Assembly: GCA_029931535.1 (NCBI GenBank)
Contig: JAQPZY010001536.1
Span: 62,001 to 126,000 of the forward strand
DNA length: 64,000 nucleotides
Source of the DNA: Margaritifera margaritifera
Lineage: Eukaryota > Mollusca > Bivalvia > Unionida > Margaritiferidae
Reading direction: 5' to 3'
In this document: positions 1-12,260 of the stretch, piece after piece
How the letters are laid out: each line of letters opens with the position of its first letter
How positions within the stretch are numbered: position 1 is the stretch's first letter
Program-made: the position numbers and the translations under genes
The notes under the pieces: generated by a model
Database searches by the model: none
What the model saw: only the letters and a program-made list of their open reading frames with translations
Told to the model about the DNA's origin: nothing

Positions 1-770
1 TTGATGAAAACCCAATGTCGATATGACCATCCATCTAGGAGGAGTAGCAATAAGAAGATTTTCAAAATTACCATCAATGCGGCCATATTGAAGGTCAGAT
101 AAGCACCATTTTCATTTAGGACCAACTAGAAGTCATAAGAAGTTTTCTGGTGGAAACCCCTTGTCTATATGACTTTTCGTCTATAAGGAGTAGTGATAAC
201 AAGATTTTCAAGATGGCTGCCGTAGTGGCCATATTAGTCGTTAGATTGGCACCATTGTCACTGACTAGGTATCATAAGAAGTATTCCGGTGAAGACCCCA
301 TGTTAATATGACTTTCCGTTCGTGAGGAATAGCGATAAAAAGATATTTAAGATGGCTGCCATGACAGCCACATTTGATGTCAGATTGGCACCATTTTCAT
401 TCGGGACTAATTAGATATCATAAAAAGTCTTTTTGTGAAAACCTCATGTTGATATGATCATTTATTCAAGAGGAGTAGCGATACCAAGATTGTTAAGACG
501 GCCGCTGTGGCAGGCATATTGGATGTCCGAGCGGCACCATTTTCATTTAGGACCAACTAGATATTGTAAAAAGTCTTGTGGTCAAAACTCCATGCTAGTA
601 TGGCTTTCCATTCAGGACGAGTAGCTATCACAAGATTTTAAAGATGGCCGCTGTGACGACCATATTAGATGTCCGTTTTCATTTAAGACTAATTAGACCA
701 ATGGATAAATATGTTTAAAATTTCATGCCAATCCTTGAAGTAGTTCAGGAGTAGTAGCGATAACAAACTT
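1..770. repeat. Diverged tandem array, unit about 143 bp
   Basis: Five to six diverged copies of a unit of roughly 140-147 bp. The anchor GAGTAGYGATA recurs near 43, 183, 326, 473, 619 and 749. Each unit also carries a block like AAGATGGCTGCC followed by a rough inverted GGCCATATT, and a block like GGCACCATTTTCATT. The array ends in an ACGGACGGACGG motif, which is common at the edge of molluscan dispersed repeats. No coding frame runs through it. Confidence 0.75.
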
Positions 771-1569
771 GCGCTAACGGACGGACGGATGAAGGACAGG
801 TAATATGCCAGCCATTAGCTCTTCTGGTCTAAGGCCAATAGAACTAAACAACCGGAATATATTTCCGACGTTTGTTTTCGCATCCGAATGTTTGTTCAGG
901 CATAATATAAAGTTTTTTCCCATGATCAAAACCATACAACATCTGCATCAAACTTGTGAAAGGCTAATGCATTTATTTCAAATGTGTGTAGCCAAAAAAG
1001 AGATTTTTATAACTCCGTCAATTTTGTGGATATTTTGGTTTAGTTAAATGGTCTTTGAGATTATAATATTTCCATAGTTTGATGTTTGTACTCCTTTGAT
1101 TATATTTTGTGCACCTGTCATTTTGTTGACTTGTTTTATCTGACGTTCTGTTTTTAACTTGTTTTTTTTTTTTCTTTATCACCAAAAAACCTAAACTTAT
1201 TACCTAAAGTTATTTTTGTAATCTTTGTTTCTGTGCGTTTAATATGTCTTAGATGAAGTTCAGACACTTTTTTTAAGCTTCTGACATACAGATAACAATC
1301 GCAGTTGTTGCTTAATCTTGCAATCACGAGCAGCAATTAAGCTTGATCATCAACTAATTATTTGGTATATACTCGGCTTCAATCAACCAATCATCAAATT
1401 GGATAGATTCTCAGGCTCAGGAAAAGTAACCCTATTTATATGTTGCATTTATAGCTGTGTAGAAAGCCAATCAATGTTTACAATAACTCTCGCATAATTG
1501 GAGTTTGGATTTCAAATATCAATTTTAAAAAAAGCTCTAACTTTGTTTTTCTTCTCTTTTATCAGCTAA
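771..1569. other. No gene recognised
   Basis: AT-rich sequence. An 80-codon open frame at 805-1,047 (+) has no recognisable domain or splice context and is not called. A poly-T run lies near 1,162-1,174. Confidence 0.5.
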
Positions 1570-1910
1570 ACAAACTATAATTGTCCAAACCCTAAACGAC
1601 TTGCATATTCAAGAATGGAATAAAAAGTCAGAACAAGTTATTACGGTAGAGAAAGGACATTGATAAAATATACCACGTCCTGACAATAAATGTACTCTTT
1701 GTGAGAAATACGAAATTGGCCATAAATATCACTATTTGTCCATCTGTCCATTCTTTTCAAGTGAAAGATCTCAACTTTTGAAACTTTATTTTTATATCAG
1801 ACCATATACTGTAAAATATATATTTTTTTTTAAACCGATTCAACGGAAAATGTGTCCACACTGGTAAAATTATAAAAATACGTGAAAATCATAATGAAGA
1901 AATTTCCACA
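1570..1910 (+). pseudogene. LINE ORF2 C-terminal remnant
   Basis: The plus strand decodes to a degraded C-terminal end of a non-LTR retrotransposon ORF2. A CTLCEKYEIGHKYHYL stretch near 1,692-1,740 is followed by CPFFSSERSQLLKLY and then a PYTVKY segment. This matches the family pattern C-x2-C, x-H-[FY]-L-x2-C-x-[FY], then R. Upstream residues such as LHIQEWNKKSEQV fit the preceding linker. Stops follow near 1,860, and no reverse transcriptase is seen beside it. It is an old fragment in the opposite orientation to the LINE at 9-15 kb. Assignment rests on motif pattern only. Confidence 0.6.
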
Positions 1911-2287
1911 ATTGATACTATAGTAATAGCGATATCTCACAAATTTAGGAACACTTTGTTTTTGCCATACATTCAAATGTCATTTTAACTCGTCAAAAAA
2001 CAGCATTATACTATTTTAGAGATTATATAATATTTGATTATTCTTCAGCATGAATTTTTTACCAATCTGTCATGATAATGTACATTCCCATTGAAAGACT
2101 GTACAACCTAATACTTAGAAATATCGATGTGAATGACAAATGATATAGTTCTCTCAACTGTTGTATAAAACACTACATCTATGCGTTCTCTCTTTGAATC
2201 TGAAAGTGCTACATATTCAACACCCACAACACAATTTGTCACCACTGATAAATTATGTTTATCTCATATGCTAACTGCGTGTGGCCC

Positions 2288-2352
<65 letters not shown>

Positions 2353-3255
2353 CTTTAATGACTAACTTTTCAGGATTACTATTATAATGGAGAGGAACTC
2401 GTCAGTTATTAAACATGTTTCCAGTTTAACTGCCGTTTATATTATTATGTTCAGGCAATGCAGCTTGTTTAAACTAAAATTCCAGAAATAGAATAAAGAT
2501 ACGATTTCATTTTGTGGCACAAATTCATATTAAGGCCATATAGGAAGGACCTTTTCCAAGTCCAATTCTGTAAACCCCTAAATCAGACCTAAAGCCCCTT
2601 TCAGTCCATAGAAGCTGACAATTTGAATCCCTAGCATAATAATAGCTCTATATTAAACAAAAAAAAATCTATGCTTTGAGTTTTTACTTATAAATTAAAT
2701 ACCTATGAAGAAAATAAATTACCAGGTACACTTGATGATCATGGTGTTTATGGTAGGGGAACATCGAGGACGAGTATCGACAAGTTAAATCAAAGCAACT
2801 TGATACACACTGATATATCTTTGTAAACTCTGTCGAAGCAATTATTATTTTTTTTTTAAATTGCTGTCTTCAAATAGCAACGAATCCATTGGATGTTTGA
2901 TCAGCAAATACCTGACGAATCCATTGGTTGTTTTATCAATAAATACCTGACTATGATAAATCATATATACGAAGTATATTACTTTAATATTTCGGAATAT
3001 AACTCTGATATATCGAAAATTGCATTCAGTCAGGTAAAGAGAATATTAAACAGAATTTTACACTTGAACAATTTGGAAAGCTCTAAACTCGACAAGAGGT
3101 AAAAAGGTAAGTAAATATACTCTCTTAAATTTTCATTCCCCGCAGAAATGAAGATTTCCATTCTGTCTTCTATATCTTTCTTGCTGCTTCATTATCAACA
3201 ACTGGTATACATGTGGGAATTACAACTACTGCTGCTGCTACTTCTTTTGCTAATG
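1911..3255. other. No gene recognised; short tandem doublet
   Basis: AT-rich non-coding sequence. It contains a (CT)n tract at 2,290-2,349 and a roughly 35-bp tandem doublet at 2,881-2,950 (CGAATCCATTGG repeated). Confidence 0.5.
2290..2349. repeat. (CT)n microsatellite
   Basis: About 30 uninterrupted CT dinucleotides. Confidence 0.98.
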
Positions 3256-4104
3256 CTGCCACTACTCTTTATTACTACTATAGCTGCTGATGCTGCCTCT
3301 ACTACTACTACTATTACTACGACAACTACTACTGCTAGTACTCATTGTTATAGACACTTGCTTTGCATCTCTCGGTTCTACGTTCAATCTTCGATGCCTT
3401 CATTTAAAAGGATCAGTGACCATCCAACCATGAGACTAGGTTGCTTCAGATACGCATGTTTCCTCCATGTCCAAGACTACATAGCGCAACCTTCTCGATC
3501 ATCAAACGCACTCAAAATAAGGTTTATGAACTTCTTGTATAATTGACGTAAAATGAATAAAGTATACTACCACAATTACCTGAATACTGAGTTGGTTTAA
3601 CCACTCGCTTTTCATCTCTGCGGTTCCGGTGTCGATCACTAATGACCGCACCTGCAAGAATCACTGGACGTCCATTGCATTTCAGTGATTTGTAATGGAC
3701 ATTTCAGTTTCAGCCGCTGCGGCTATTACTGTTGTCGGCGGTGATATGCTCTCTGTTCATGATGATGATGATGATGATGATGATGATAAAGAGAACAATG
3801 TCATTTGATGACGACGGTGAGGATCTTGATGGTGATCGTGATCATAAGATAAGAAAATTCATATTCACATACTCTGTGTTTACTTTTTCGTGATGGAAAT
3901 GTATTTTGTTATTTTATAAATGACGATGTTTCTATTGCTTTAAATGGCAGTTTTTAGCATATAAAACATCACTACATACACAAGTATTAAAGCTGGCCAT
4001 TATTAGCTTTAGCTAAATAAGAAAACAATTTTTGTAGGATGTTTTATTTTGTCTAAGATACATGACGATGTTTATTCAATTGTTTTTAATTCATATCATT
4101 CTAG

Positions 4105-4162
4105 ATGGAGACTTCTGCTGATAAAATGAACTGGGGTGTAAAAGAAGCCCTCTTCGTAATAG
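4105..4162 (+). CDS. Mucin-like gene 1, exon 1 (signal peptide start)
   Basis: A 58-nt exon that encodes the first 19 residues and one base of the next codon of a predicted secreted mucin-like protein. It starts with ATG GAG directly after an acceptor-like TTCTAG, and ends in ATAG before a donor GTAACA (phase 1). The residues include MNWGVKEALFVI. Joined to the exon at 16,238 they give ALFVIVLLLSITSS, a good hydrophobic signal-peptide core that neither exon holds alone. Unit II has the homologous exon at 34,934-34,991 with the same length, phase and borders, which is the main reason for calling it. An upstream untranslated exon is implied if the AG is a real acceptor. It was not identified. 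The intron to exon 2 is about 12.1 kb and carries the LINE, a SINE and several satellites. Confidence 0.6.
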
Positions 4163-5096
4163 GTAACAACCAACTAATTATTTTTTAAAAAGATAATTAA
4201 AATTCAGAAATTAACTAATTAATTAAACGATTAAAATATGTCTTATTTGAAAAATCACACAGTGTATCTCAATATGTACACACAGGATAATTAAAACGTG
4301 GAGTCGATATCCAGTGATTAGTAAAACTAAATTATTCTTTGAAACAAAATCATTTATTGCTTTATAGTGTTGTAGATTTTTTAAAATCCAATTAAGGGAA
4401 TGCAATAGTAATTGTATCGAGTCTGATTAAAATATATATATTTTGCTAAAAAATCTGAAAATTGAGTTCAGGTATCGTATTAAATTACTTAAACATCGTA
4501 ACGATTTATCACCTTTCTTTACTATTTAGTGTAAAGTTGCAGAAAACTAAGAACAGAGTTCACATACTATGGCAATGCACTATATAGTTGGAATGGAAGA
4601 CTTTTTTTTTTTTTTCCTTTAACCATTGAAGTTTTCGTGAGAAAAATATAGTTGAACATAATTGGTTATCATGTCAATGTAATCGTAGTTTCATACGTAA
4701 TAGTCATAGGTCTAAAAATTGTTCCATATGTCAGTCATTCCAGTCTTTAAATATCAGGAGTGTGTATGAAAATCACATGAGAGAGGAAATGATCTCGCAT
4801 CAGATTTCCTTATCTGCATGAACAGTGCAAAGCGTTTTAAATATCCTCTGTGTATATTGTTGTAAGTATCCTCCATGTATAAATTGTTGGGATACTCAGT
4901 GTCAGAACTGCATTCTTCACTCATAATTAAAATCAGATTGAAAATCATCCAGATTTGCGCTTTTTGAAATAAGGGGGTGGTTGAGATTAAGAATAAAAGA
5001 AAAATGGAAAAGAAATTTTATAAGAAACACACATTATAAAGTTTATTTATTTTCTCAAACTTAGATTGTACAAGTTTGGAGCTTTTGCATCCGACG

Positions 5097-5097
<1 letters not shown>

Positions 5098-5169
<72 letters not shown>
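5098..5169. repeat. (AT)n microsatellite
   Basis: About 36 AT dinucleotides within intron 1 of mucin-like gene 1. Confidence 0.98.
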
Positions 5170-5174
<5 letters not shown>

Positions 5175-6306
5175 TATATTGCTCAGTGTTTCTTTACTCC
5201 TCGCATTGGAACTATATAGCCGGTACCCAGGTGTGAACAATATGGACCCAGATATGCCGTCGGATAATGCGCCGGCAAATCCAGGTCCTAAGATTACAAA
5301 ACAATTCTCACACTCACACTCCAACTTAGAATTCTGACAGCTGATTGGCTGAAATCAAATCACTGACCAATCATACCAGTAGGATGTTAGACCAATAACT
5401 GAGCAATCAGACACCTGACTCTTTATTTGAGTCTGAGTATGGGATTGGCTTGTTATCATAGGGCCATTGATACACTGTTCACTTCAAATTATAGCTAGAA
5501 CGGACAGCAAGAAGCATAGACACTGATCTACCAGACCATTACGTGATGTAGATCTGTGTCTAAACTCCTCTAAACACTAGAAAATCCTGCACGAGTTTAT
5601 ATGTGCACGAGTACACGATTGATGTGCCGATATTTTCAATGGAAACCTGTATTAGGTGATACTGTATGCGTGACTATATATAATACAGCATAACTTCTCC
5701 TACACCATTGAAGATACAGATTTTGACCTTTGGGGAATTACTATATTTGTCCTATGCTGCGAAATAGTCTCCCTTTGCTATTTACATATGATCAAGTACA
5801 CAACAATACATCAAAACAAATTTTAAAAGTTTCATTTTATTTTCAGTAATACATTTATCGATTGCTAAATAAAGAAAGACTGCACTGTTTATTAATTTTG
5901 AAAAACATTTAGAATTGAAATACTAAGGGACTATCTCGCAGCGTATGACACGCGAGCTAGACCTTGGAAATGGTGTCATACGGATTTTTCTGATATTGGA
6001 TTCACAATGGTTTGTTCTGGATTACTTTAGAACTACCTTACTTACAGTCACGCTACCATGGCGGACGAATGGTTAGCATTCGCTCTTTTAGGCAAGATAT
6101 GATTTGTACAAATATTTTGAATGGCATCGACAAAATTGACGAATATTCATATTGCACCTTCATGCACCCAGAAAATTGCCATCCTTGCCTATTAAATATA
6201 TCTGTATAGGTTTGGTTTTTATTTGTTTGTTTTTTTTTTGTTTTTTTTTTTTTGTCAAGTATTCTGACATTTTTTACTACAGTGATAGGATTTCAAAGGC
6301 CTGTTG

Positions 6307-6309
<3 letters not shown>

Positions 6310-6386
<77 letters not shown>

Positions 6387-6410
6387 AAGAAAGAAAGAAA
6401 GAGAGAGAGA
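6310..6410. repeat. (GA)n / (GAAA)n microsatellite
   Basis: About 36 GA units, then four to five GAAA units, then GA again. Confidence 0.97.
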
Positions 6411-7201
6411 TGTTGACTACAGCAAATTGTATTTACAATGACTTGCCGTGAAATGTTTATTACTGGTAAAAAAAAAAATTATTTTAGACTACAGATTATT
6501 TTTTTTTTATGAAGTAGAAATATCAAAATACTATTTTTATTGTAATATTTGAATGTCACGCTGTTTATCACATTATTAAGCGAGGCTTAGAGTGTATGCC
6601 TCATGTCCACGGGAACACGCTCGGGCCTTTCCGCTAATGATCAGAAAAACACCTCAGAAATACTACAGTAGTCACCATTGCATATGCATTTACCTTGTTA
6701 ACCATATCATGTCAGATGGACAATTAGCCTGTGTCACCCGACCTGCTTCGGTCTCATTACTATGTAATAGAAAGCCAAATTCAAATTGTGAATGCAGATA
6801 CAGTTTCGGCAAGTCGAGACTAGTGTACATCACACGCCATTATAGCGTTAAATACGGGCGACTCGACTTGAATGACTTATTCTAGGCTGAAACATTCCCA
6901 ATGTTCTTTTTATCACGTATGAACTCGCTAGAACTTTCCTTTACTGAACCTTTGCACAGAGAGAGAGAGACTGGGGGGGGGGGGGGGAGGAGCGAGAGAA
7001 CCAGAGTGAAAAGCAAATTTCTTGTCTGTTTTATCGACAGCTTGGTTGTGTAATATGTTATCCAATTTTTTATATTTTTTACCGTCAACATACCATAAAT
7101 TCTAAGGTTGGTAAATTTTTAATATTTTTATTTTACCGTCAACATCCATAAATTCAAAAGTTTCGAATGTACTATTTACAAAATATCTGTGAGTGGGTAG
7201 A

Positions 7202-7390
7202 CTCTGTTCGCGTGGGTTCGACTCTCGGGCTCGGCTAACGTGGGTATGTGAGAAAGCTTGCCATTAGCTTCCCGTGGGTCTGTGGTTCTTCCTGGGATTT
7301 TCCCGGGTTCTTCCTCCACCAGATATACTGGCAGCCATGTATAGCCTATCAGGTGCTGAAATATGGCGTTAAAAAACACAACAACAACAA
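7202..7390 (+). mobile_element. tRNA-derived SINE, 5'-truncated
   Basis: The segment has an RNA polymerase III B-box-like GTGGGTTCGACTC near its left end, a conserved GC-rich body (ATTTTCCCGGGTTCTTCC), a GAAATATGGCGTTAAA 3' end and an (AAC)n tail. It is flanked by near-perfect 15-bp target duplications, CTGTGAGTGGGTAGA at 7,187-7,201 and CTGTGAGTGTGTAGA at 7,391-7,405. No A box is present, so the copy is 5'-truncated. The 3' end resembles bivalve SINEs from memory. Open frames across it are by-products. Confidence 0.75.
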
Positions 7391-7677
7391 CTGTGAGTGT
7401 GTAGAACGCAGTGGAACGCGGTGGAACAAATGCTACATTTGGTAACAATGTTTTATATTCTGTTTGTGTTTTCTTTTTTAAAACAGCAAAACAAAATCGA
7501 GTGACTATAACGTATTCATATAATATATGCAATGACATACTTTTTATGCCCTCCCCCAATTACGTAAAGATCCTTTCTTGAATATTTTTCTTGCATGAAT
7601 GATCAGTTATTTAGACAACGCGACTGTAGTATTCTCTTAGTCTTTAGATATGCATTATAAGTATAAGCAGTGGTGCA

Positions 7678-7820
7678 AGTAGATTTTAACTCTTACCGGT
7701 ACCGTGCCACCGCCAACCCACAACCCTCCGACCCTGTCTTTCTGGTACGGACGTGCTGGCAATAAACGTCTTATCGGTACGGCGTACGTGAGTGACCGTG
7801 CCGGTTTACTTGCACCACTG
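7678..7820. mobile_element. Small hAT-type MITE
   Basis: A 143-bp element with perfect 14-bp terminal inverted repeats CAGTGGTGCAAGTA. It is flanked by 8-bp duplications AGTATAAG (7,670-7,677) and ATTATAAG (7,821-7,828), which match at 7 of 8 positions. A CAG terminus with an 8-bp duplication is the hAT signature. It has no coding capacity. Confidence 0.75.
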
Positions 7821-7996
7821 ATTATAAGAAAACTTACCATACAGATTCGGTCAGAAATTTTCCGTAAAGAGATTCCCTCGGACTTTTTCCGTAAAGGTTC
7901 GACACTGAAATTATTCAATGCGCATGCGTATGCTATAAATTCAATACATGAAGGTATTCCTTATACGTTTTATGTAAATATTTCAGTATCCTTTAT

Positions 7997-7998
<2 letters not shown>

Positions 7999-8029
<31 letters not shown>
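7999..8029. repeat. Poly-T tract
   Basis: About 31 T residues. It could be the poly-A tail of a minus-strand retrocopy, but no body was recognised beside it. Confidence 0.9.
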
Positions 8030-8033
<4 letters not shown>

Positions 8034-8490
8034 ATATTTCTCAATGGTATGCTGATGCTAAGAACAACCGAAGGTAATTTAATTTTTTTCTGATAGGTGG
8101 GGTTCTGTTTACATTAATGTATTCCTCCTTCCTTTCTTCCCATGAATAGATTTCTAAGTGTAAAGAAATATTTTCAATTAAATATTTCTGGCTATTTTGT
8201 TTACGGAAAGTTATTATCCATTCGAAGAGTAAATATTCCGGTATTACTTGTAATCAGAAATATCAAAATCGAGAGGGGGGGGGGAGAGAGAAACGCAAAG
8301 AAGGAAACAAATTATCAAGTTATCTGAATATGATGGAATATTTAACCTTTTTTTAAATAAATTAAAACAAATTCGTTTATGGCTGCTGTCTTGTGTGCAA
8401 ACAAGAAAAAGAGAAAAGAAAAAGAAAGAGTAGATACAAGTCAGTAAAACAACGTTCTGCGATCTTGAAGACAAAGCTATATTCTATAAG

Positions 8491-8600
8491 ACCTTGTAAT
8501 CGGACACATCACCTCCACGCCCTTCGAGGTTGATTTAATTAAGTCACCTTGTAATCTGACACATCTCCTCCACGCCCCTCGAGGTTGATTTAATTACGTC
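8491..8600. repeat. 55-bp tandem doublet
   Basis: Two copies of a unit beginning ACCTTGTAATCGGACAC and ending TTGATTTAATTAAGTC, with few differences. Units II and III show no such doubling, so it is specific to unit I. Confidence 0.85.
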
Positions 8601-9225
8601 AAAAATAGGGGGCTAGGTGACAATCCTGATTATATTTAGCAGTAATTGTTATCTCAGATTAATTGGGAACCCGAGTACCTACGCGACATGCATATGCGGT
8701 CTTGTCATAAAAAGGGGAATAAATATTAATATAAATATTAATTGGTTCACACATGTAGAGGCATGAAGAATTAAATAAATGATAATAACACCAATTCCAA
8801 TTAACGTCTTACATTACAAATTATACAGAAGCGACTCATTTATTGTGCATGAACAAACCTGACCTTGCGCATATAAAAATAATACAATATAACAAGGTGC
8901 AACTGCAACTTCAAGTATGCATTTATGCAGCACGCATAAAAAGAAAAAGAATAAATATACATATTTAGCAAGGGAGAGGATACATTACGACCTGTTGATT
9001 GTAAATCAATAGCAATCAGATACAAAAGGATTACGACATAATATTTTAAACACACAGCTACAGAAGAAAAATAAAATCACGGAACACACCTATAACTTGA
9101 ATGGCACAAACAGAAATTTAAGATAAATGGCATGATACACAACTCATTATACAAAAACGTGCAACCGTTGATAACGACCGTTTACCGGCAGCTTCCAAAA
9201 TGAAAATAAAATTAATTTGCTTTAG

Positions 9226-9261
<36 letters not shown>

Positions 9262-9660
9262 GTGTTTATTTGTAATGTATGCCACTGGCCCATGATACAT
9301 ATCCACACATCATGCGGTACAAAAAGGTGTTTTATTGTGTAACAGAAGAACATCGAATCTATTGGAAATGTTATATATGCAATTAATCATTATTGTAATT
9401 TTTTCGAATCGGGTGGAATACAAATATATATTACACAGTAATCAAATAATAGTTTTGATATATTGATATTAAGATATCTAGAGTCTATGTAACAGTAGTT
9501 GATGATAAAACAGTTTCTCAAATCTTTAAGGCTTGTATAGAAAACATTGCTAAATTAATGATCAGAATTTTTCTAGTATCAATTTGTATAAAAGTCCCAA
9601 ATTTTTCTAATGTTGCATTTTTATATAAGAAGGAGGGTAAATAGTTTCTTCGTAATTCTT

Positions 9661-11511
9661 CATAGAGCGGAAAGCAGTAATAAAATTCAATTCATTATCG
9701 ATATTAACATTACACATTTGACAAAATCCTTCTTCATAGAGCGGAAAGCAGTAATAAAATTCAATTCATTATCGATATTAACATTACACATTTGACAAAA
9801 TCCTTCTTCATAGAGCGGAAAGCAGTAATAAAATTCAATTCATTTTCGATATTAACATTACACATTTGACAAAATCCTTCTTCATAGAGCGGAAAGCAGT
9901 AATAAAATTCAATTCATTTTCGATATTAACATTACACATTTGACAAAATCCTTCTTCATAGAGCGGAAAGCAGTAATAAAATTCAATTCATTTTCGATAT
10001 TAACATTACACATTTGACAAAATCCTTCTTCATAGAGCGGAAAGCAGTAATAAAATTCAATTCATTTTCGATATTAACATTACACATTTGACAAAATCCT
10101 TCTTCATAGAGCGGAAAGCAGTAATAAAATTCAAAATCATTATCGATATTAACATTACACATATGACAAAATCCTTCTTCATAGAGCGGAAAGCAGTAAT
10201 AAAATTCAATTCATTATCGATATTAACATTACACATTTGACAAAATCCTTCTTCATAGAGCGGAAAGCAGTAATAAAATTCAATTCATTATCGATATTAA
10301 CATTACACATTTGACAAAATCCTTCTTCATAGAGCGGAAAGCAGTAATAAAATTCAATTCATTTTCGATATTAACATTACACATTTGACAAAATCCTTCT
10401 TCATAGAGCGGAAAGCAGTAATAAAATTCAATTCATTATCGATATTAACATTACACATTTGACAAAATCCTTCTTCATAGAGCGGAAAGCAGTAATAAAA
10501 TTCAATTCATTATCGATATTAACATTACACATTTGACAAAATCCTTCTTCATAGAGCGGAAAGCAGTAATAAAATTCAATTCATTATCGATATTAACATT
10601 ACACATATGACAAAATCCTTCTTCATAGAGCGGAAAGCAGTAATACAATTCAATTCATTATCGATATTAACATTACACATTTGACAAAATCCTTCTTCAT
10701 AGAGCGGAAAGCAGTAATAAAATTCAATTCATTTTCGATATTAACATTACACATTTGACAAAATCCTTCTTCATTAAGCGGAAAGCAGTAATAAAATTCA
10801 ATTCATTTTCGATATTAACATTACACATTTGACAAAATCCTTCTTCATAGAGCGGAAAGCAGTAATAAAATTCAATTCATTATCGATATTAACATTACAC
10901 ATTTGACAAAATCCTTCTTCATAGAGCGGAAAGCAGTAATAAAATTCAATTCATTTTCGATATTAACATTACACATTTGACAAAATCCTTCTTCATAGAG
11001 CGGAAAGCAGTAATAAAATTCAATTCATTTTCGATATTAACATTACACATTTGACAAAATCCTTCTTCATAGAGCGGAAAGCAGTAATAAAATTCAATTC
11101 ATTTTCGATATTAACATTACACATTTGACAAAATCCTTCTTCATAGAGCGGAAAGCAGTAATAAAATTCAATTCATTATCGATATTAACATTACACATAT
11201 GACAAAATCCTTCTTCATAGAGCGGAAAGCAGTAATACAATTCAATTCATTATCGATATTAACATTACACATTTGACAAAATCCTTCTTCATAGAGCGGA
11301 AAGCAGTAATAAAATTCAATTCATTATCGATATTAGCATTACACATTTGACAAAATCCTTCTTCATAGAGCGGAAAGCAGTAATAAAATTCAATTCATTA
11401 TCGATATTAACATTACACATTTGACAAAATCCTTCTTCATAGAGCGGAAAGCAGTAATAAAATGCAATTCATTATCGATATTAACATTACACATTTGACA
11501 AAATCCTTCTT
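9661..11511. repeat. 74-bp minisatellite, 25 copies, derived from LINE ORF2
   Basis: Twenty-five nearly identical 74-bp units, each starting CATAGAGCGGAAAGCAG. There is one +1 indel in the copy starting 10,105, and a few recurrent variants (CATTATCG or CATTTTCG, ACATTTG or ACATATG, AATAAAATT or AATACAATT). On the minus strand the unit encodes the Cys motif CQMCNVNIDNELNFITAFRSM of the host LINE. Since 74 is not a multiple of 3, the frame shifts at every unit and the array cannot be translated through. The single-copy continuations of the ORF lie on both sides (11,512-11,700 and 9,600-9,660). Confidence 0.97.
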
Positions 11512-11940
11512 CATAGCAAATATTTTCATATCTTCATGTATTACCTCTGATTTGCAAGTTATCCGCTCTAAGCACAGTAATTATGTAACAAAAGTTTCTG
11601 TCTCCTAACAATTCTATATATTTTTGACAAGTGAATTCTATTGACCTATAGAAACGTAATCTTTCCATTGATTCAATCCCATCATGAAGTTTTTGGTTCA
11701 AAAAATACCTTCACATCTCTGACTAAACATTTTAAGAAATGTATTTTCATCATTCAACCCCTGACTACACCAAATATTACCAAATTCATGCATAAATAGA
11801 AGCTTTCTAACATTGTTAGCCCAGCAATCACAATTTGCTCCCCATCTTAGTTGTAAATTGTAACATTGTTTTGGATAGCTGTCTTCTGGCATTTTTAGAA
11901 TTCTAAGCCAACATTTCAAAATACATTTGTATATTATATT

Positions 11941-12260
11941 CTGCATACTAATTCTTCCTAATTCATTATATTCTGCATACTAATTCTTCCTAATTCATTA
12001 TATACTGCATACTAATTCTTCCTAATTCATTACATACTGCATACTAATTCTTCCTAATTCATTACATACTGCATACTAATTCTTCCTAATTCATTATACA
12101 CTGCATACTAATTCTTCCTAATTCATTATATACTGCATACTAATTCTTCCTAATTCATTACATACTGCATACTAATTCTTCCTAATTCATTATATACTGC
12201 ATACTAATTCTTCCTAATTCATTACATACTGCATACTAATTCTTCCTAATTCATTATATA
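11941..12260. repeat. 32-bp minisatellite, 10 copies, derived from LINE ORF2
   Basis: Ten units of 32 bp, each starting CTGCATACTAATTCTTCC, differing only at one or two sites. On the minus strand one unit encodes YNELGRISMQ, the family's conserved Y-G-E-L-G-R region. The period is not a multiple of 3, so expansion breaks the frame. Coding sequence on either side continues the same LINE ORF2. Confidence 0.97.

Larger units (their letters stand above)
5746..8339. other. Unit I intron segment without paralogous match
   Basis: No counterpart was recognised in units II or III. It holds a (GA)n tract, a SINE, a small hAT-type MITE and a poly-T run, which are listed separately. A 97-codon open frame at 6,592-6,885 has no recognisable family and is not called. 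Confidence 0.5.

Noticed and set aside
3148..3546. 132-codon frame with hydrophobic start and Thr run (unit I)
   Set aside because: Looks like a signal peptide plus Thr-rich stretch, but the homologous DNA in unit II (30,873-31,163) shifts frame within it and lacks the start, so the protein is not conserved.
9661..11511. CRISPR-like or satellite gene array
   Set aside because: Units are directly contiguous with no unique spacers, and derive from LINE coding sequence.
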